A DNA stretch of 59,734 nucleotides, taken from NCBI RefSeq assembly GCF_021699055.1, contig NZ_SSXC01000018.1, positions 1-59,734 on the forward strand, given 5' to 3'. The notes below the pieces were generated by a model. That model ran no database searches, was not told the origin of the DNA, and worked only from the letters and a program-made list of their open reading frames with translations. Both the position numbers and the translations under genes were made by a program. Positions 35,426-43,540 of this stretch are shown one piece after another. Positions within the stretch are counted from its first letter, which is position 1. The number at the start of each line of letters is the position of its first letter. The stretch comes from Blastococcus sp. MG754426. GTDB lineage: Bacteria > Actinomycetota > Actinomycetes > Mycobacteriales > Geodermatophilaceae.

Positions 35426-37251
35426 GCGGCTTCCTCCGAGGATGCGTGGGCGTCTGGACGGGGCGTCGTCCGGCGACGGCGGGACTCGCCGGGCCGGTGG
35501 TCGAGCAGTCGCATGGCGATGACCGCCACGACGATGTTGATCAGCAGGATGACCACCGAGAGAGCACCCACCCGCTGGTACAGCGACTCGTTGGACAGGT
35601 TGTAGAGGACGGTGGCGATGGTCGGGTTGGCGCCGGTGTAGAGGAACACCGACATCTCCAGCTCCCGGAACAGCAGGACGAAGTTGAGCAGCCCCGCCGC
35701 CAGCAGCGACGGGCGCAGCAACGGCACGGTGATGCGCCGCCAGGTGCGAGCCCACGAGGCGCCCAGGCTCCGCGACGCCTCCTCGACCTCGGCGCCGATC
35801 TGCCCCATGCCCGCGTGCACGTAGGCGAAGGTCAGCGGTAGCGCGCTGCCGACGTAGGCGATGAGGAGGATGGTGAGCGACCCGCCCAGACCGAACGGCG
35901 GCGCGGCGTAGGCGATGATCAGCCCGATACCGAGGACGGCGCCCGGGAACGCCAGCGGGGCCGCCATCGCCGGTGCGATCACCGCGTTGCTGCGCGCCCT
36001 GGTCCGGTGCACGAGCCACGAAGCGAGCAGCGCGAGCGCGAGCGCCAGCACCGTCGCCGCCACGGCCAGGAAGAAGCTGTTGCCCATGGCCGCCGTGATC
36101 AGCGGCTGGCTGAACACCTGCTCGTAGTTGCCGGTCAGCGTGAAGTTGTCCGCCCCGAACGGTCGCCCGAGGGCCTCGCGGAACGACGTCGCCAGCAGGA
36201 TGCCGAACGGCAGCACGATGCTGAGGACGACGACCAGCGTGCAGAAGGCCAGCCCCGCGACCCGGCCGGCGGGACCGAGGTGGGTCAGCTCCTGCCGCCC
36301 CGGCTTGCCTCCGATGACGGTGAACTTCTTCCCCCCGACGAGACGCCGTTGGACCAGCAGCAGTCCCGCGATGATCACGAGGATCGGCACGGAGATGACC
36401 GCCGCCGCCTCGATCCGGGGCGGGAACTGCATGAGGCTCAGCAGGACGGTCGGGATGGTCTGGAACCCGGTCGGCGCACCCAGGATGGCGACCGGGCCGA
36501 AGATCACCGCGGCGCTGACGAAGACGAGGATCGACCCGGCGATCAGCGCCGGCGCGATGACCGGGAACGTCACCGTCCGGAGCACCCGGGCCCGGGAGGC
36601 ACCGAGACTGGCCGCCGCGTGCTCCAGCGCCGGGTCGATGCCCTCGAGCGCGGCCGACACCGGGAGGAAGACGAGGGGGTAGAGGAAGAGGGAGAGGACG
36701 AAGATGATCCCCCACGGGCTGAAGATGTCGAACGGCGCGGACTCCAGGCCGAAGAGGGACATCAAGGTGGTGTTCAGCAGCCCGTTGCGCGGCCCCAGCA
36801 GGAGGATCCACCCGAGTGCGGCGATGAAGCTGGGCGCGGCGAAGGTGAGGACCGCGGTGCCGCGGAAGAAGCGCCGGAACGGCAGATCCGTCCGCACCGC
36901 GAACCAGGCGACGGGGAGGCCGAGCAGGAGGCTGCCCACCACGGTGCCCGAGGCGATCCACAGCGAGTTGAGGATCGCCTCGACCAAGCGGGGTTCGCTG
37001 GCCAGCAGCCCGTAGTTGCCGAGCGTGAACCCGCCGTCGTCGGCGACGAAGCTCTGGCCGAAGACCTGCGCGACCGGGTAGCCGATGAGGGCGACGATCG
37101 CGACCACCCACACCCAGCGCATGGCGCGCTCGAAGCCGGTGCCGCGCCGATGGGCCTGCCGTCGGCGGCGGGGCGGAGCCCCGGTGTCCCGGGGCACCCC
37201 GGCCGCGTCGGTGCCCGACGCGGCCGGGGCGGCGGAGCTGGTCAGCGCCAT
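35422..37251 (-). CDS. ABC transporter permease, fused two-domain Fe3+/organic-acid type
   Basis: 609 residues and about twelve transmembrane segments, made of two homologous permease halves. Each carries the EAA-type loop that meets the ATPase: EHAAASLGASRARVLRTVTF in the first half and EEASRSLGASWARTWRRITV in the second. This FbpB/ThiP-like duplication is typical of transporters for ferric iron, phosphonates and some organic acids. ATG 37251 gives a 50-residue cytoplasmic lead. It lies 43 bases downstream of the binding-protein gene and overlaps the enoyl-CoA hydratase gene. Confidence 0.92.
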   Translation of the reverse strand: MALTSSAAPAASGTDAAGVPRDTGAPPRRRRQAHRRGTGFERAMRWVWVVAIVALIGYPVAQVFGQSFVADDGGFTLGNYGLLASEPRLVEAILNSLWIASGTVVGSLLLGLPVAWFAVRTDLPFRRFFRGTAVLTFAAPSFIAALGWILLLGPRNGLLNTTLMSLFGLESAPFDIFSPWGIIFVLSLFLYPLVFLPVSAALEGIDPALEHAAASLGASRARVLRTVTFPVIAPALIAGSILVFVSAAVIFGPVAILGAPTGFQTIPTVLLSLMQFPPRIEAAAVISVPILVIIAGLLLVQRRLVGGKKFTVIGGKPGRQELTHLGPAGRVAGLAFCTLVVVLSIVLPFGILLATSFREALGRPFGADNFTLTGNYEQVFSQPLITAAMGNSFFLAVAATVLALALALLASWLVHRTRARSNAVIAPAMAAPLAFPGAVLGIGLIIAYAAPPFGLGGSLTILLIAYVGSALPLTFAYVHAGMGQIGAEVEEASRSLGASWARTWRRITVPLLRPSLLAAGLLNFVLLFRELEMSVFLYTGANPTIATVLYNLSNESLYQRVGALSVVILLINIVVAVIAMRLLDHRPGESRRRRTTPRPDAHASSEEAA

Positions 37252-37294
37252 GACGGGCGGCCCGGGGGTGCGGTGGAGCCGTTCGGTCGGCGGC

Positions 37295-38386
37295 TCATCG
37301 GTTGAACAGCTCCGCGAAGCGGGCAACGACGTCCTCGCCGCGCTCCTCGATCTCCGAGAGGTCCGCGGTCAGGAGCGTGGCGTCGGAGAGGTCGGCGCCG
37401 GTCGGCGGCTGGGGACCACCCTGGAGCACGCTGCGCCCGCCCTGGTCGGCGAGGGCCTGCTGGAAGTCCTCGCTCAGGTGGTACTGCACCAGCAGCTTCG
37501 CGGCGTTCGGGTGCGGCGCGTCGGCGAGCATCGCCAGCTCGGACGCGAAGGACGGCACCCCGTCCTCCATGAAGGCGATCTCCAGGGGCTCGCCCTCCTC
37601 CGCGGCGCTGATCACGGCCGACTCGATGGCCGGGATGCCGATGTCGGCCTCACCGGTGAGCACCAGCTGTGCGAGGGCGAGACTGCTGTCGGTGACGGAG
37701 ACCTGCCGCTCGGCCAGCTGCTCCAGCCACTCCTCGCCGTGGAGGCCCGTGAGCATCGTGTAGTAGGCCAGCGCGGTGCCCGATGCACCCGGGTCGGCGC
37801 TGATGATGGCGCCGTGGTCCTCGCCGGCCAGCTCCTCCCAGGTGGTGGGGAGGTCTGCCGGGTCGGTGTTGGCGGAGTTGTACATGATCCCCAGCGGGAC
37901 GAGGCTGTAGGGCACCTGCGGGTTGTCCGGGTTGTCCAGGCCCTCGCTGATGTCGGCGAGGTTGGGCACGTCGGCATCGGCGATGACGCCCTCGTCCGCC
38001 CAGTCCTGCATGGTGCCGGGATCGGTGAGGCTGACGACGTCCGCGTTGACCGACCCGCTGGCCAGCTCGGCGGAGATGGAGTTGGCGATCGCGCCCGAGT
38101 CCTCGCGGGTGAAGGTGACCTGGATGCCGAAGAGCTCCTGCATCCGCTCCTGGAGCAGCTCCAGGCCGGGGCGGGTGTGCCCTCCGGCGTAGAGGACGAC
38201 GCCGCCCTCCTCCTGCGCGGCCTCGACCAGCTCCTGGTCGATCCCCTCCACCGCGGCCGGCTCGCCGCCGGATCCGGCGTCCGACGCCGGTGTGGTCGAG
38301 CCGTTGCCGCAGGCGGCGACGAGCACGACGGCCATGGGGACGGTCAGGCTGGTGAGCAGGCGGCGCGCGGAGCAGTGGGAGAACAC
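37295..38386 (-). CDS. extracellular solute-binding lipoprotein (family 1, Fe3+/organic-acid type)
   Basis: 363 residues with a lipoprotein signal: basic start (SARRLLTS), hydrophobic core and lipobox VAAC, so it is anchored outside the membrane. Typical binding-protein segments follow: GVVLYAGGHTRPGLELLQER, DVVSLTDPGTMQDW, PYSLVPLGIMYNSANTDPADLP and SADPGASGTALAYY. The tandem Tyr ligands of iron-binding FbpA are not evident, so an organic substrate is more likely. GTG 38386 is preceded by AGAGGCCCTGT. The gene lies between the ATPase and permease genes on the same strand. Confidence 0.9.
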   Translation of the reverse strand: MFSHCSARRLLTSLTVPMAVVLVAACGNGSTTPASDAGSGGEPAAVEGIDQELVEAAQEEGGVVLYAGGHTRPGLELLQERMQELFGIQVTFTREDSGAIANSISAELASGSVNADVVSLTDPGTMQDWADEGVIADADVPNLADISEGLDNPDNPQVPYSLVPLGIMYNSANTDPADLPTTWEELAGEDHGAIISADPGASGTALAYYTMLTGLHGEEWLEQLAERQVSVTDSSLALAQLVLTGEADIGIPAIESAVISAAEEGEPLEIAFMEDGVPSFASELAMLADAPHPNAAKLLVQYHLSEDFQQALADQGGRSVLQGGPQPPTGADLSDATLLTADLSEIEERGEDVVARFAELFNR

Positions 38387-38445
38387 AGGGCCTCTTCTCG
38401 GGTGGGTGACGCTGTTCGGACGGGGGGATCGGGAGACGGCGGCGC

Positions 38446-39591
38446 TCACGCCGCGGACCGGCCGGGAACGGGTGCCGGGACGGCGCTGACGTGTTCGGTG
38501 GCGGCCGCGGGGCGGTCGCCCAGGACGGCGGCGGCCCCGCGGTCGACCCCGAGCGACACCGCCTGGCCGGGCTGGAGCCGTCCGACGCTGGGACCGGTCG
38601 CCTTGATCGGCTCGGTGAGCCCGGGTAGCTCCACGGAGTACTGGACGTGATCGCCGAAGAACAGGGCCTCGCGGACCACGGCACCGGAGGTGTCGCCGGG
38701 GTCGGCCGGGGTGAGCCGGACGTCCCCCGGGCGCACGGAGACCATGACGGCCTGGCCCTCGCCCAGCGGGCCGTCGGCCGGCGCGTCCGCCTCGACCGGG
38801 ACGCCGCCGGGCAGTTCGAGGGCGACAGCTCCGCCGACGGCACCGCGGACGGTGGCCGGCAGCACGTTGGTCGCTCCCAGGGCGCGGGCGACGAACCCGG
38901 TGCGCGGCCGGCGGTAGACGTCCTCGGGGCTGCCGACCTGCACGATGCGACCGTCGTGCATCACCACCAGGCGGTCGGCCAGCGACAGGGCCTCCGCCTG
39001 GTCGTGGGTGACGTAGACCATGGTCACGCCCAGCGACCGCTGGATCCGCTTCACCTCCGACCGCATCTCCTCCCGCAGCCGGGTGTCGAGGTTGGACAGC
39101 GGCTCGTCGAGCAGGAGCAGCGCGGGGTCGTTGACCAGGGCCCTCGCCAGCGCGACGCGCTGCTGCTGGCCGCCGGACAGCTGGTGGGCGTACCGGTCGG
39201 CGAGCCCGTCCAGCTGGACCATCGACAGCGCCTCGTCGGTCCGCCGCCGCACCTCGGCGCGGCCCACCTTCGCCGTCGTGGGTCCGTAGCCGACGTTCTC
39301 GCGCACGCTCAGGTGCGGCCACAGCGCGTAGCTCTGGAAGACCACCGACATCCGCCGTCGCTCGGGTGGCACGAACGTGCGCCCACCGACCAGGACCTCG
39401 TCGCGGAGCCGGATCTCGCCGGCGTCCGGGCGCTCGAAGCCGGCGATCATCCGCAGGCACGTGGTCTTGCCGCAGCCGCTGGGCCCCAGCAGCACCACGG
39501 CCTCACCCTCCTCGATGGAGAGGTCGACCCCGTCGACGACGCGGGCGGCGCCGAAGCTCTTGGTCAGTCCGGACATCACGAGGTGGGTCAC
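38446..39591 (-). CDS. ABC transporter ATP-binding protein (PotA/FbpC type)
   Basis: 381 residues. Walker A LLGPSGCGKTTCLR, Q-loop VVFQSYALWPHLSV, signature [16 protein letters not shown], Walker B LLLLDEPLSNLD and switch VTHDQAEAL are all present. A C-terminal TOBE-like domain (about 270-370) is typical of the Fe3+/polyamine class. It powers import with the binding protein and permease next to it. GTG 39591 follows GGAGGTATCCGC and overlaps the CoA-transferase stop codon by 4 bases. Confidence 0.93.
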   Translation of the reverse strand: MTHLVMSGLTKSFGAARVVDGVDLSIEEGEAVVLLGPSGCGKTTCLRMIAGFERPDAGEIRLRDEVLVGGRTFVPPERRRMSVVFQSYALWPHLSVRENVGYGPTTAKVGRAEVRRRTDEALSMVQLDGLADRYAHQLSGGQQQRVALARALVNDPALLLLDEPLSNLDTRLREEMRSEVKRIQRSLGVTMVYVTHDQAEALSLADRLVVMHDGRIVQVGSPEDVYRRPRTGFVARALGATNVLPATVRGAVGGAVALELPGGVPVEADAPADGPLGEGQAVMVSVRPGDVRLTPADPGDTSGAVVREALFFGDHVQYSVELPGLTEPIKATGPSVGRLQPGQAVSLGVDRGAAAVLGDRPAAATEHVSAVPAPVPGRSAA

Positions 39592-40865
39592 GCGGATACC
39601 TCCGTCGGCTCGGGAGAGGGGGCCTCCGACGCGGCACCGGGGTGATCCCCCGCGGAGGTGGTCAGCAGCACGCCGTCGGCGAGCAGCTCGTCGATGTCGG
39701 AGGCGGACATGCCGGCCTCCACCAGGACCTCGCGGCTGTGCTGACCGAGCAGCGGCGCCGGCCGGCGGATCGCGGCCGGGGTGCCGGACAGCTTCACCGG
39801 GGCCCCGATGTGGCGCACCGTGCCCATCCGGGGGTGCACCGTCTCGACGACCATGTCCCGGGCCCGCACGTGGGGGTCGGAGTAGACCTGCTCGATGTCG
39901 TAGAGCGGACCGCTCGGCACGCCCGCGGTCTCCAGCACCTCGAGCCATGCGGCGGTGGGGCGGGTGCGGAGCCTCGTCGCCAGCTCGCCCGCCAGCTCGA
40001 TCCGGTGCTTCATGCGCCCCGGGTTGTCGGCGAAGCGAGGATCCAGGGCCAGTGCCCGGCAGTCCAGCGCCTCGCACAACCGTTCCCAGTTCCGCTGGTT
40101 GGCCGCGCCGACGGCGATCCAGCCGTCGGCGGTCGGCAGCGCCTCGTAGGGCGCGGACAGGCGGTGCGCCGACCCCATCGGCCGGGCCACGTCACCGAGC
40201 CCGAAGAACATCGCCGTCTCCCAGACGGTGTAAGCGATCCCCGCCTCCAGCAGCGACGTGTCGACGAACTGCCCCACCCCCGTCCGCAACCGGTGGATGT
40301 AGGCCGACAACACCCCGTAGGCCGCGAAGACGCCGGCGTTCAGGTCGCAGATGGGCACGCCGACCTTCACCGGCGGGCGCCCCGGCTCGCCCGTCATGCT
40401 CATCAGCCCGCTCATCGCCTGCGCCACCAGGTCGTAGCCGCCGCGCCCGGCGTAGGGGCCGGTGGCACCGAACCCGGAGATGGAGCAGTAGACGAGCCGG
40501 GGGTTCTCCGCCCGCAGCGCCTCCTGCCCGAGGCCGAGCCGGTCGAGCAGACCGGGCCGGAAGTTCTCCACCAGCACGTCGGCGTCGCGCGCCAGCCGGC
40601 GGACCACCTCGGCCCCCCGCGGATCCTTCAGGTCCACGGCCAGGCCGCGCTTGTTCCGGTTCATCGCGTTGAACGCCGGCGACAGCTCCACGTCGGGACC
40701 GCGCGACATCCGCCGCGTGTCGTCCCCGCCCTCGGGCCGCTCGATCTTGATCACGTCGGCACCCATGTCGGCCAGCAGCATCGAGCAGTACGCCCCCGCC
40801 ATGACCTGGGTGAGGTCGAGGACCCGGACCCCCGCGAGGGCGCCCGGCTGGACGGGTTCGGACAC
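39588..40865 (-). CDS. CaiB/BaiF family III CoA-transferase
   Basis: 425 residues. Family III motifs: GVRVLDLTQVMAGAYCSMLL, DMGADVIKIERPEGGDDTR, NRNKRGLAVDLKDPRG with the catalytic Asp region DVLVENFRPGLLDRLGLG, and YCSISGFGATGPYAGRGGYD. Such enzymes move CoA between carboxylic acids. It is the first gene of an operon with an ABC importer and an enoyl-CoA hydratase-like protein, under a divergent IclR regulator, so the pathway probably imports and CoA-activates a carboxylate (substrate unknown). GTG 40865 is set by CAGGGAG. Confidence 0.92.
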   Translation of the reverse strand: MSEPVQPGALAGVRVLDLTQVMAGAYCSMLLADMGADVIKIERPEGGDDTRRMSRGPDVELSPAFNAMNRNKRGLAVDLKDPRGAEVVRRLARDADVLVENFRPGLLDRLGLGQEALRAENPRLVYCSISGFGATGPYAGRGGYDLVAQAMSGLMSMTGEPGRPPVKVGVPICDLNAGVFAAYGVLSAYIHRLRTGVGQFVDTSLLEAGIAYTVWETAMFFGLGDVARPMGSAHRLSAPYEALPTADGWIAVGAANQRNWERLCEALDCRALALDPRFADNPGRMKHRIELAGELATRLRTRPTAAWLEVLETAGVPSGPLYDIEQVYSDPHVRARDMVVETVHPRMGTVRHIGAPVKLSGTPAAIRRPAPLLGQHSREVLVEAGMSASDIDELLADGVLLTTSAGDHPGAASEAPSPEPTEVSA

Positions 40866-40889
40866 GTGCGCTCCCTGCTGTTGACGGTT

Positions 40890-40926
40890 GTGCCACTGTG
40901 TGGAACGGTGAACCGTGTAGTGGCAC
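40890..40926. promoter_or_regulatory. nested palindromes between the CoA-transferase operon and iclR gene
   Basis: Outer arms GTGCCACT (40890-40897) and AGTGGCAC (40919-40926) enclose an inner palindrome ACGGT-GA-ACCGT (40905-40916). It lies in the divergent promoter region, and is the likely operator of the adjacent IclR-type regulator acting on both directions. Confidence 0.68.
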
Positions 40927-40975
40927 GGTATGACGCCGGCCACAGTAGGGAGTCGAGAAGGGTGACGTCAACCAC

Positions 40976-41731
40976 ATGAGGTCGGTGTCCGTGGCGCTGG
41001 CCGTGCTCGAGGCCGTGTCGGAGCGCCAACCCGTGGGCGTCAGCGAGCTGTCGAGGGCCATGGGCCTGCCGAAGTCCACGACCCAGCGGATGCTGCTGGC
41101 CCTGGGCGAACTGGGGTGGATACGGGCCGGCGGGGAGGAGCCGACCCGGTGGTCCCTGACCGCGAAGGCGATGGCCATCGGGTCCCGGCACCGGGGGGAC
41201 GAGGAGATCCGGCGCGTCGCCCTGCCCGCCATGCACCGGCTCTCCGCAGCGACCGGTGAGACGGTGCACCTGTCGGTCCCGGACGAGCGGCGGATCGTCC
41301 TTCTGGAGAAGATCGAGGGCGTCCACCCCGTGCGGACCAACGCCGTCGTCGGGCACGGCGCCCCCATGCACACGACCGCGTCGGGCAAGGCGCTGCTCGC
41401 CGCCATGCCGGAGGCCCAGGCGGCGGCCCTCCTCCGGGCAGCGCCGCTCGAGGCGCTGACCCCTCACACGGACACCGATGCCGACGCCCTGCTGCGCGAA
41501 CTGGAGCAGGTGCGCCGGCAGGGTTACGCGGTCACCGTCGGCACGCGGCACCCGGACATCGCGGCCGTCGGTGCCGCGGTCCTCGGCGGGGCAGGGCGGC
41601 CGGTGGCGACCCTGAGCCTGTCCCTGCCGGCACAGCGGCTCCCCCGGCGGCTGTGGCCGGTCTACGGCGAGCAGGTCGCCCGGGCCGCCGAGGAGTGTAG
41701 CCGGGAACTCGGTGGCGGGCGCCCGGCCTGA
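40976..41731 (+). CDS. IclR family transcriptional regulator
   Basis: 251 residues. The N-terminal winged helix (VGVSELSRAMGLPKSTTQRM, about 20-70) precedes the IclR effector domain (ATGETVHLSVPDERRIVLLE, GHGAPMHTTASGKALLAAMP and GYAVTVGTRHPDIAAVGAAV). These regulators sense small organic acids and usually control an adjacent catabolic operon. The gene is divergent from the CoA-transferase / ABC operon, with a nested palindrome in between. No clear ribosome site is seen before ATG 40976. Confidence 0.93.
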   Translation: MRSVSVALAVLEAVSERQPVGVSELSRAMGLPKSTTQRMLLALGELGWIRAGGEEPTRWSLTAKAMAIGSRHRGDEEIRRVALPAMHRLSAATGETVHLSVPDERRIVLLEKIEGVHPVRTNAVVGHGAPMHTTASGKALLAAMPEAQAAALLRAAPLEALTPHTDTDADALLRELEQVRRQGYAVTVGTRHPDIAAVGAAVLGGAGRPVATLSLSLPAQRLPRRLWPVYGEQVARAAEECSRELGGGRPA

Positions 41732-41734
41732 CCG

Positions 41735-42787
41735 TCAGGGCCGGCGGCGCAGCCGCCCGGTCAGCCAGACCACGACGGTGGCGACGGTGGCGGCGATCAC
41801 CGCCGCGGCGATCGGCGAGCGGTCCGAACTGGTGGTCAGCTCGGCGAGGGAGGGCAGCGGCGCCCCGGTGGGCGCCGGGCTCGTCGCGGCGACCCCGGCC
41901 GGGACGGGCACCACGGTGACGGCGCTGGGCAGGCCCTCGCTGGCGACGACCAGCGCCTGGCCGTCGGCGGTGAAGCTGATGGCCTCACCCTGCGGGGACT
42001 CCGGGAGCGCCACCCGCACCGGCTCCCCGGCCAGTGCGCCGAGGACGTCGGATCCGGTGAGCGGCCACACGTACGCGTCGGTGTAGGTGCGCAGCGCCAG
42101 GGCGCTGCCGTCCGCGGCGACCGCGCCCCCGGTGACCAGGAGCTGCCCCGCCCGGCCCACCGGCCCGCCGGGGGTCCCGGTCAGCGTGACGTTCACCGTG
42201 CCCACCCGTTCCAGCGGCACCGTGCCGCCGTCCACCAGCGCCGCAGCGGGGCGGTAGACGCCGCTGGACCCCAGCACCTCCTTGGTGACCAGGTACGGGG
42301 TGCCGTCCGGCGCCAGGAGCAGCGCCTCGGCGTCGTGCGCGCCGTCCGGGTAGGTCAGCCGGTGCAGCGCGGCCGTGCCGTCGGGTTGGAGGACGTGCAA
42401 CGCCACGGTCGGGCGGACCGTGCCGTTGTCGCCGATGTCGGCCACCCAGACGCTCCCGTCGGGCGCCACGCCGAGGTCCTCGGGGTCGAACGGGTCGGCC
42501 GCCGCGGTCCGGACGTCGACGACCGCGCACGAGGAGTCCAGCCCGTGGACGGCCACCTGCTCGCCGCCGTCGTTCAGCGCGAGCACCTGCTCCCCCACGT
42601 CCACCAGCCCCGAGAGCTCGGCGAGCCGTGGATCGGTGATCGAGCACCGCACCTCGGGCGCGGGCGCCGCCACCTCCGCGAGCGCCGGGGCGGGGGCGAG
42701 CACGGCCGCGCCGCCCACCAGGGCGCTCGTGGCGACGGCCCGGCACCGCCGGGCACGGTCAGGAACCGGGACGGCCTGCTCGGGCAC
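41735..42787 (-). CDS. secreted beta-propeller-like protein with C-terminal anchor
   Basis: 350 residues from GTG 42787. A signal peptide (RCRAVATSALVGGAAVLAPAPALA) is followed by repeated blades such as LAELSGLVDVGEQVLALNDGG, DPEDLGVAPDGSVWVADIGDN and GAHDAEALLLAPDGTPYLVTK, a six- or seven-bladed propeller pattern. A C-terminal hydrophobic helix and basic tail (AAVIAATVATVVVWLTGRLRRRP, cited as VATVVVWLTGRLRRRP) anchor it in the membrane, facing outside. Ligand unknown. The start overlaps the PAP2 gene by 29 bases on the same strand. Confidence 0.78.
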   Translation of the reverse strand: MPEQAVPVPDRARRCRAVATSALVGGAAVLAPAPALAEVAAPAPEVRCSITDPRLAELSGLVDVGEQVLALNDGGEQVAVHGLDSSCAVVDVRTAAADPFDPEDLGVAPDGSVWVADIGDNGTVRPTVALHVLQPDGTAALHRLTYPDGAHDAEALLLAPDGTPYLVTKEVLGSSGVYRPAAALVDGGTVPLERVGTVNVTLTGTPGGPVGRAGQLLVTGGAVAADGSALALRTYTDAYVWPLTGSDVLGALAGEPVRVALPESPQGEAISFTADGQALVVASEGLPSAVTVVPVPAGVAATSPAPTGAPLPSLAELTTSSDRSPIAAAVIAATVATVVVWLTGRLRRRP

Positions 42788-43481
42788 GTACCCAGCGTGA
42801 CAGAACCAACTCGTCCAGTGCATGAACCACGCCCAACAGGACGATCCCCACGGCGGCGCCCACCACCGCGTCGCTGACCCAGTGGAAGTCCAGCGACACC
42901 ATGGCCACGCCGGTGGCGACCGGCCCGACGACGCTGAGCCACCAGAAGGTCCGCTGCACCGCGGGAGGCAATCCGTACTCGACGGCCTGCCACCGGGCCA
43001 CGCCCCACATGAGCACCGCGTTCGCGACGTGGCCGGAGGGGAACGAGACGCCGTCGGAGTGGAAGAAGTAGGAGCCGGGGAACGCCGGCGCCGTGCGCCC
43101 GAACCCGTGCTTCATCGCATAGACACCCGCGGTCAGCAGCCCCAGGGCCAGCAGCACGCGGACCGCCGGCAGCCAGGTCCCGCGCCGCCACAGCAGGTAG
43201 CCGATGAGGCCGGCGAGCACGACCAGGATGGTGACGCGCCCGCCGATCTGGGTGACCACCCAGACCGCCGGGTAACCGGGTGTGTCCCGCAGCCCCCAGT
43301 CGCTGACGATCTCGGACACCCGCAGGTCCAGCCGCTCGGACGGCCCGTGGGTGACCAGGTCTGCGGAGACGAGCACCGTGACCAGCAGCGCGGCGGCGAC
43401 CAGCCACCACGGTGGCCGGCCGACCGGGACGACGGGAGCCGCGCGCGGTGGACCGGTCTCCCGCACCGCACCCCTGGTCAC
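42759..43481 (-). CDS. PAP2-family membrane phosphatase
   Basis: 240 residues and about six transmembrane helices. The three PAP2 phosphatase motifs are visible: KHGFGRTAP, SFPSGHVAN and SLDFHWVSD. Members dephosphorylate lipid phosphates such as undecaprenyl diphosphate or phosphatidate at the outer membrane face. GTG 43481 gives a short basic lead before the first helix (WWLVAAALLVTVLVSADLV). It is probably co-transcribed with the overlapping propeller gene downstream. Confidence 0.9.
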   Translation of the reverse strand: MTRGAVRETGPPRAAPVVPVGRPPWWLVAAALLVTVLVSADLVTHGPSERLDLRVSEIVSDWGLRDTPGYPAVWVVTQIGGRVTILVVLAGLIGYLLWRRGTWLPAVRVLLALGLLTAGVYAMKHGFGRTAPAFPGSYFFHSDGVSFPSGHVANAVLMWGVARWQAVEYGLPPAVQRTFWWLSVVGPVATGVAMVSLDFHWVSDAVVGAAVGIVLLGVVHALDELVLSRWVRARAGRPGS

Positions 43482-43540
43482 GCCGCCACGGTACCGGCCC
43501 GTGACCGGATCGTGATCCGCGGCGGTCGACGCGTCGGCTC

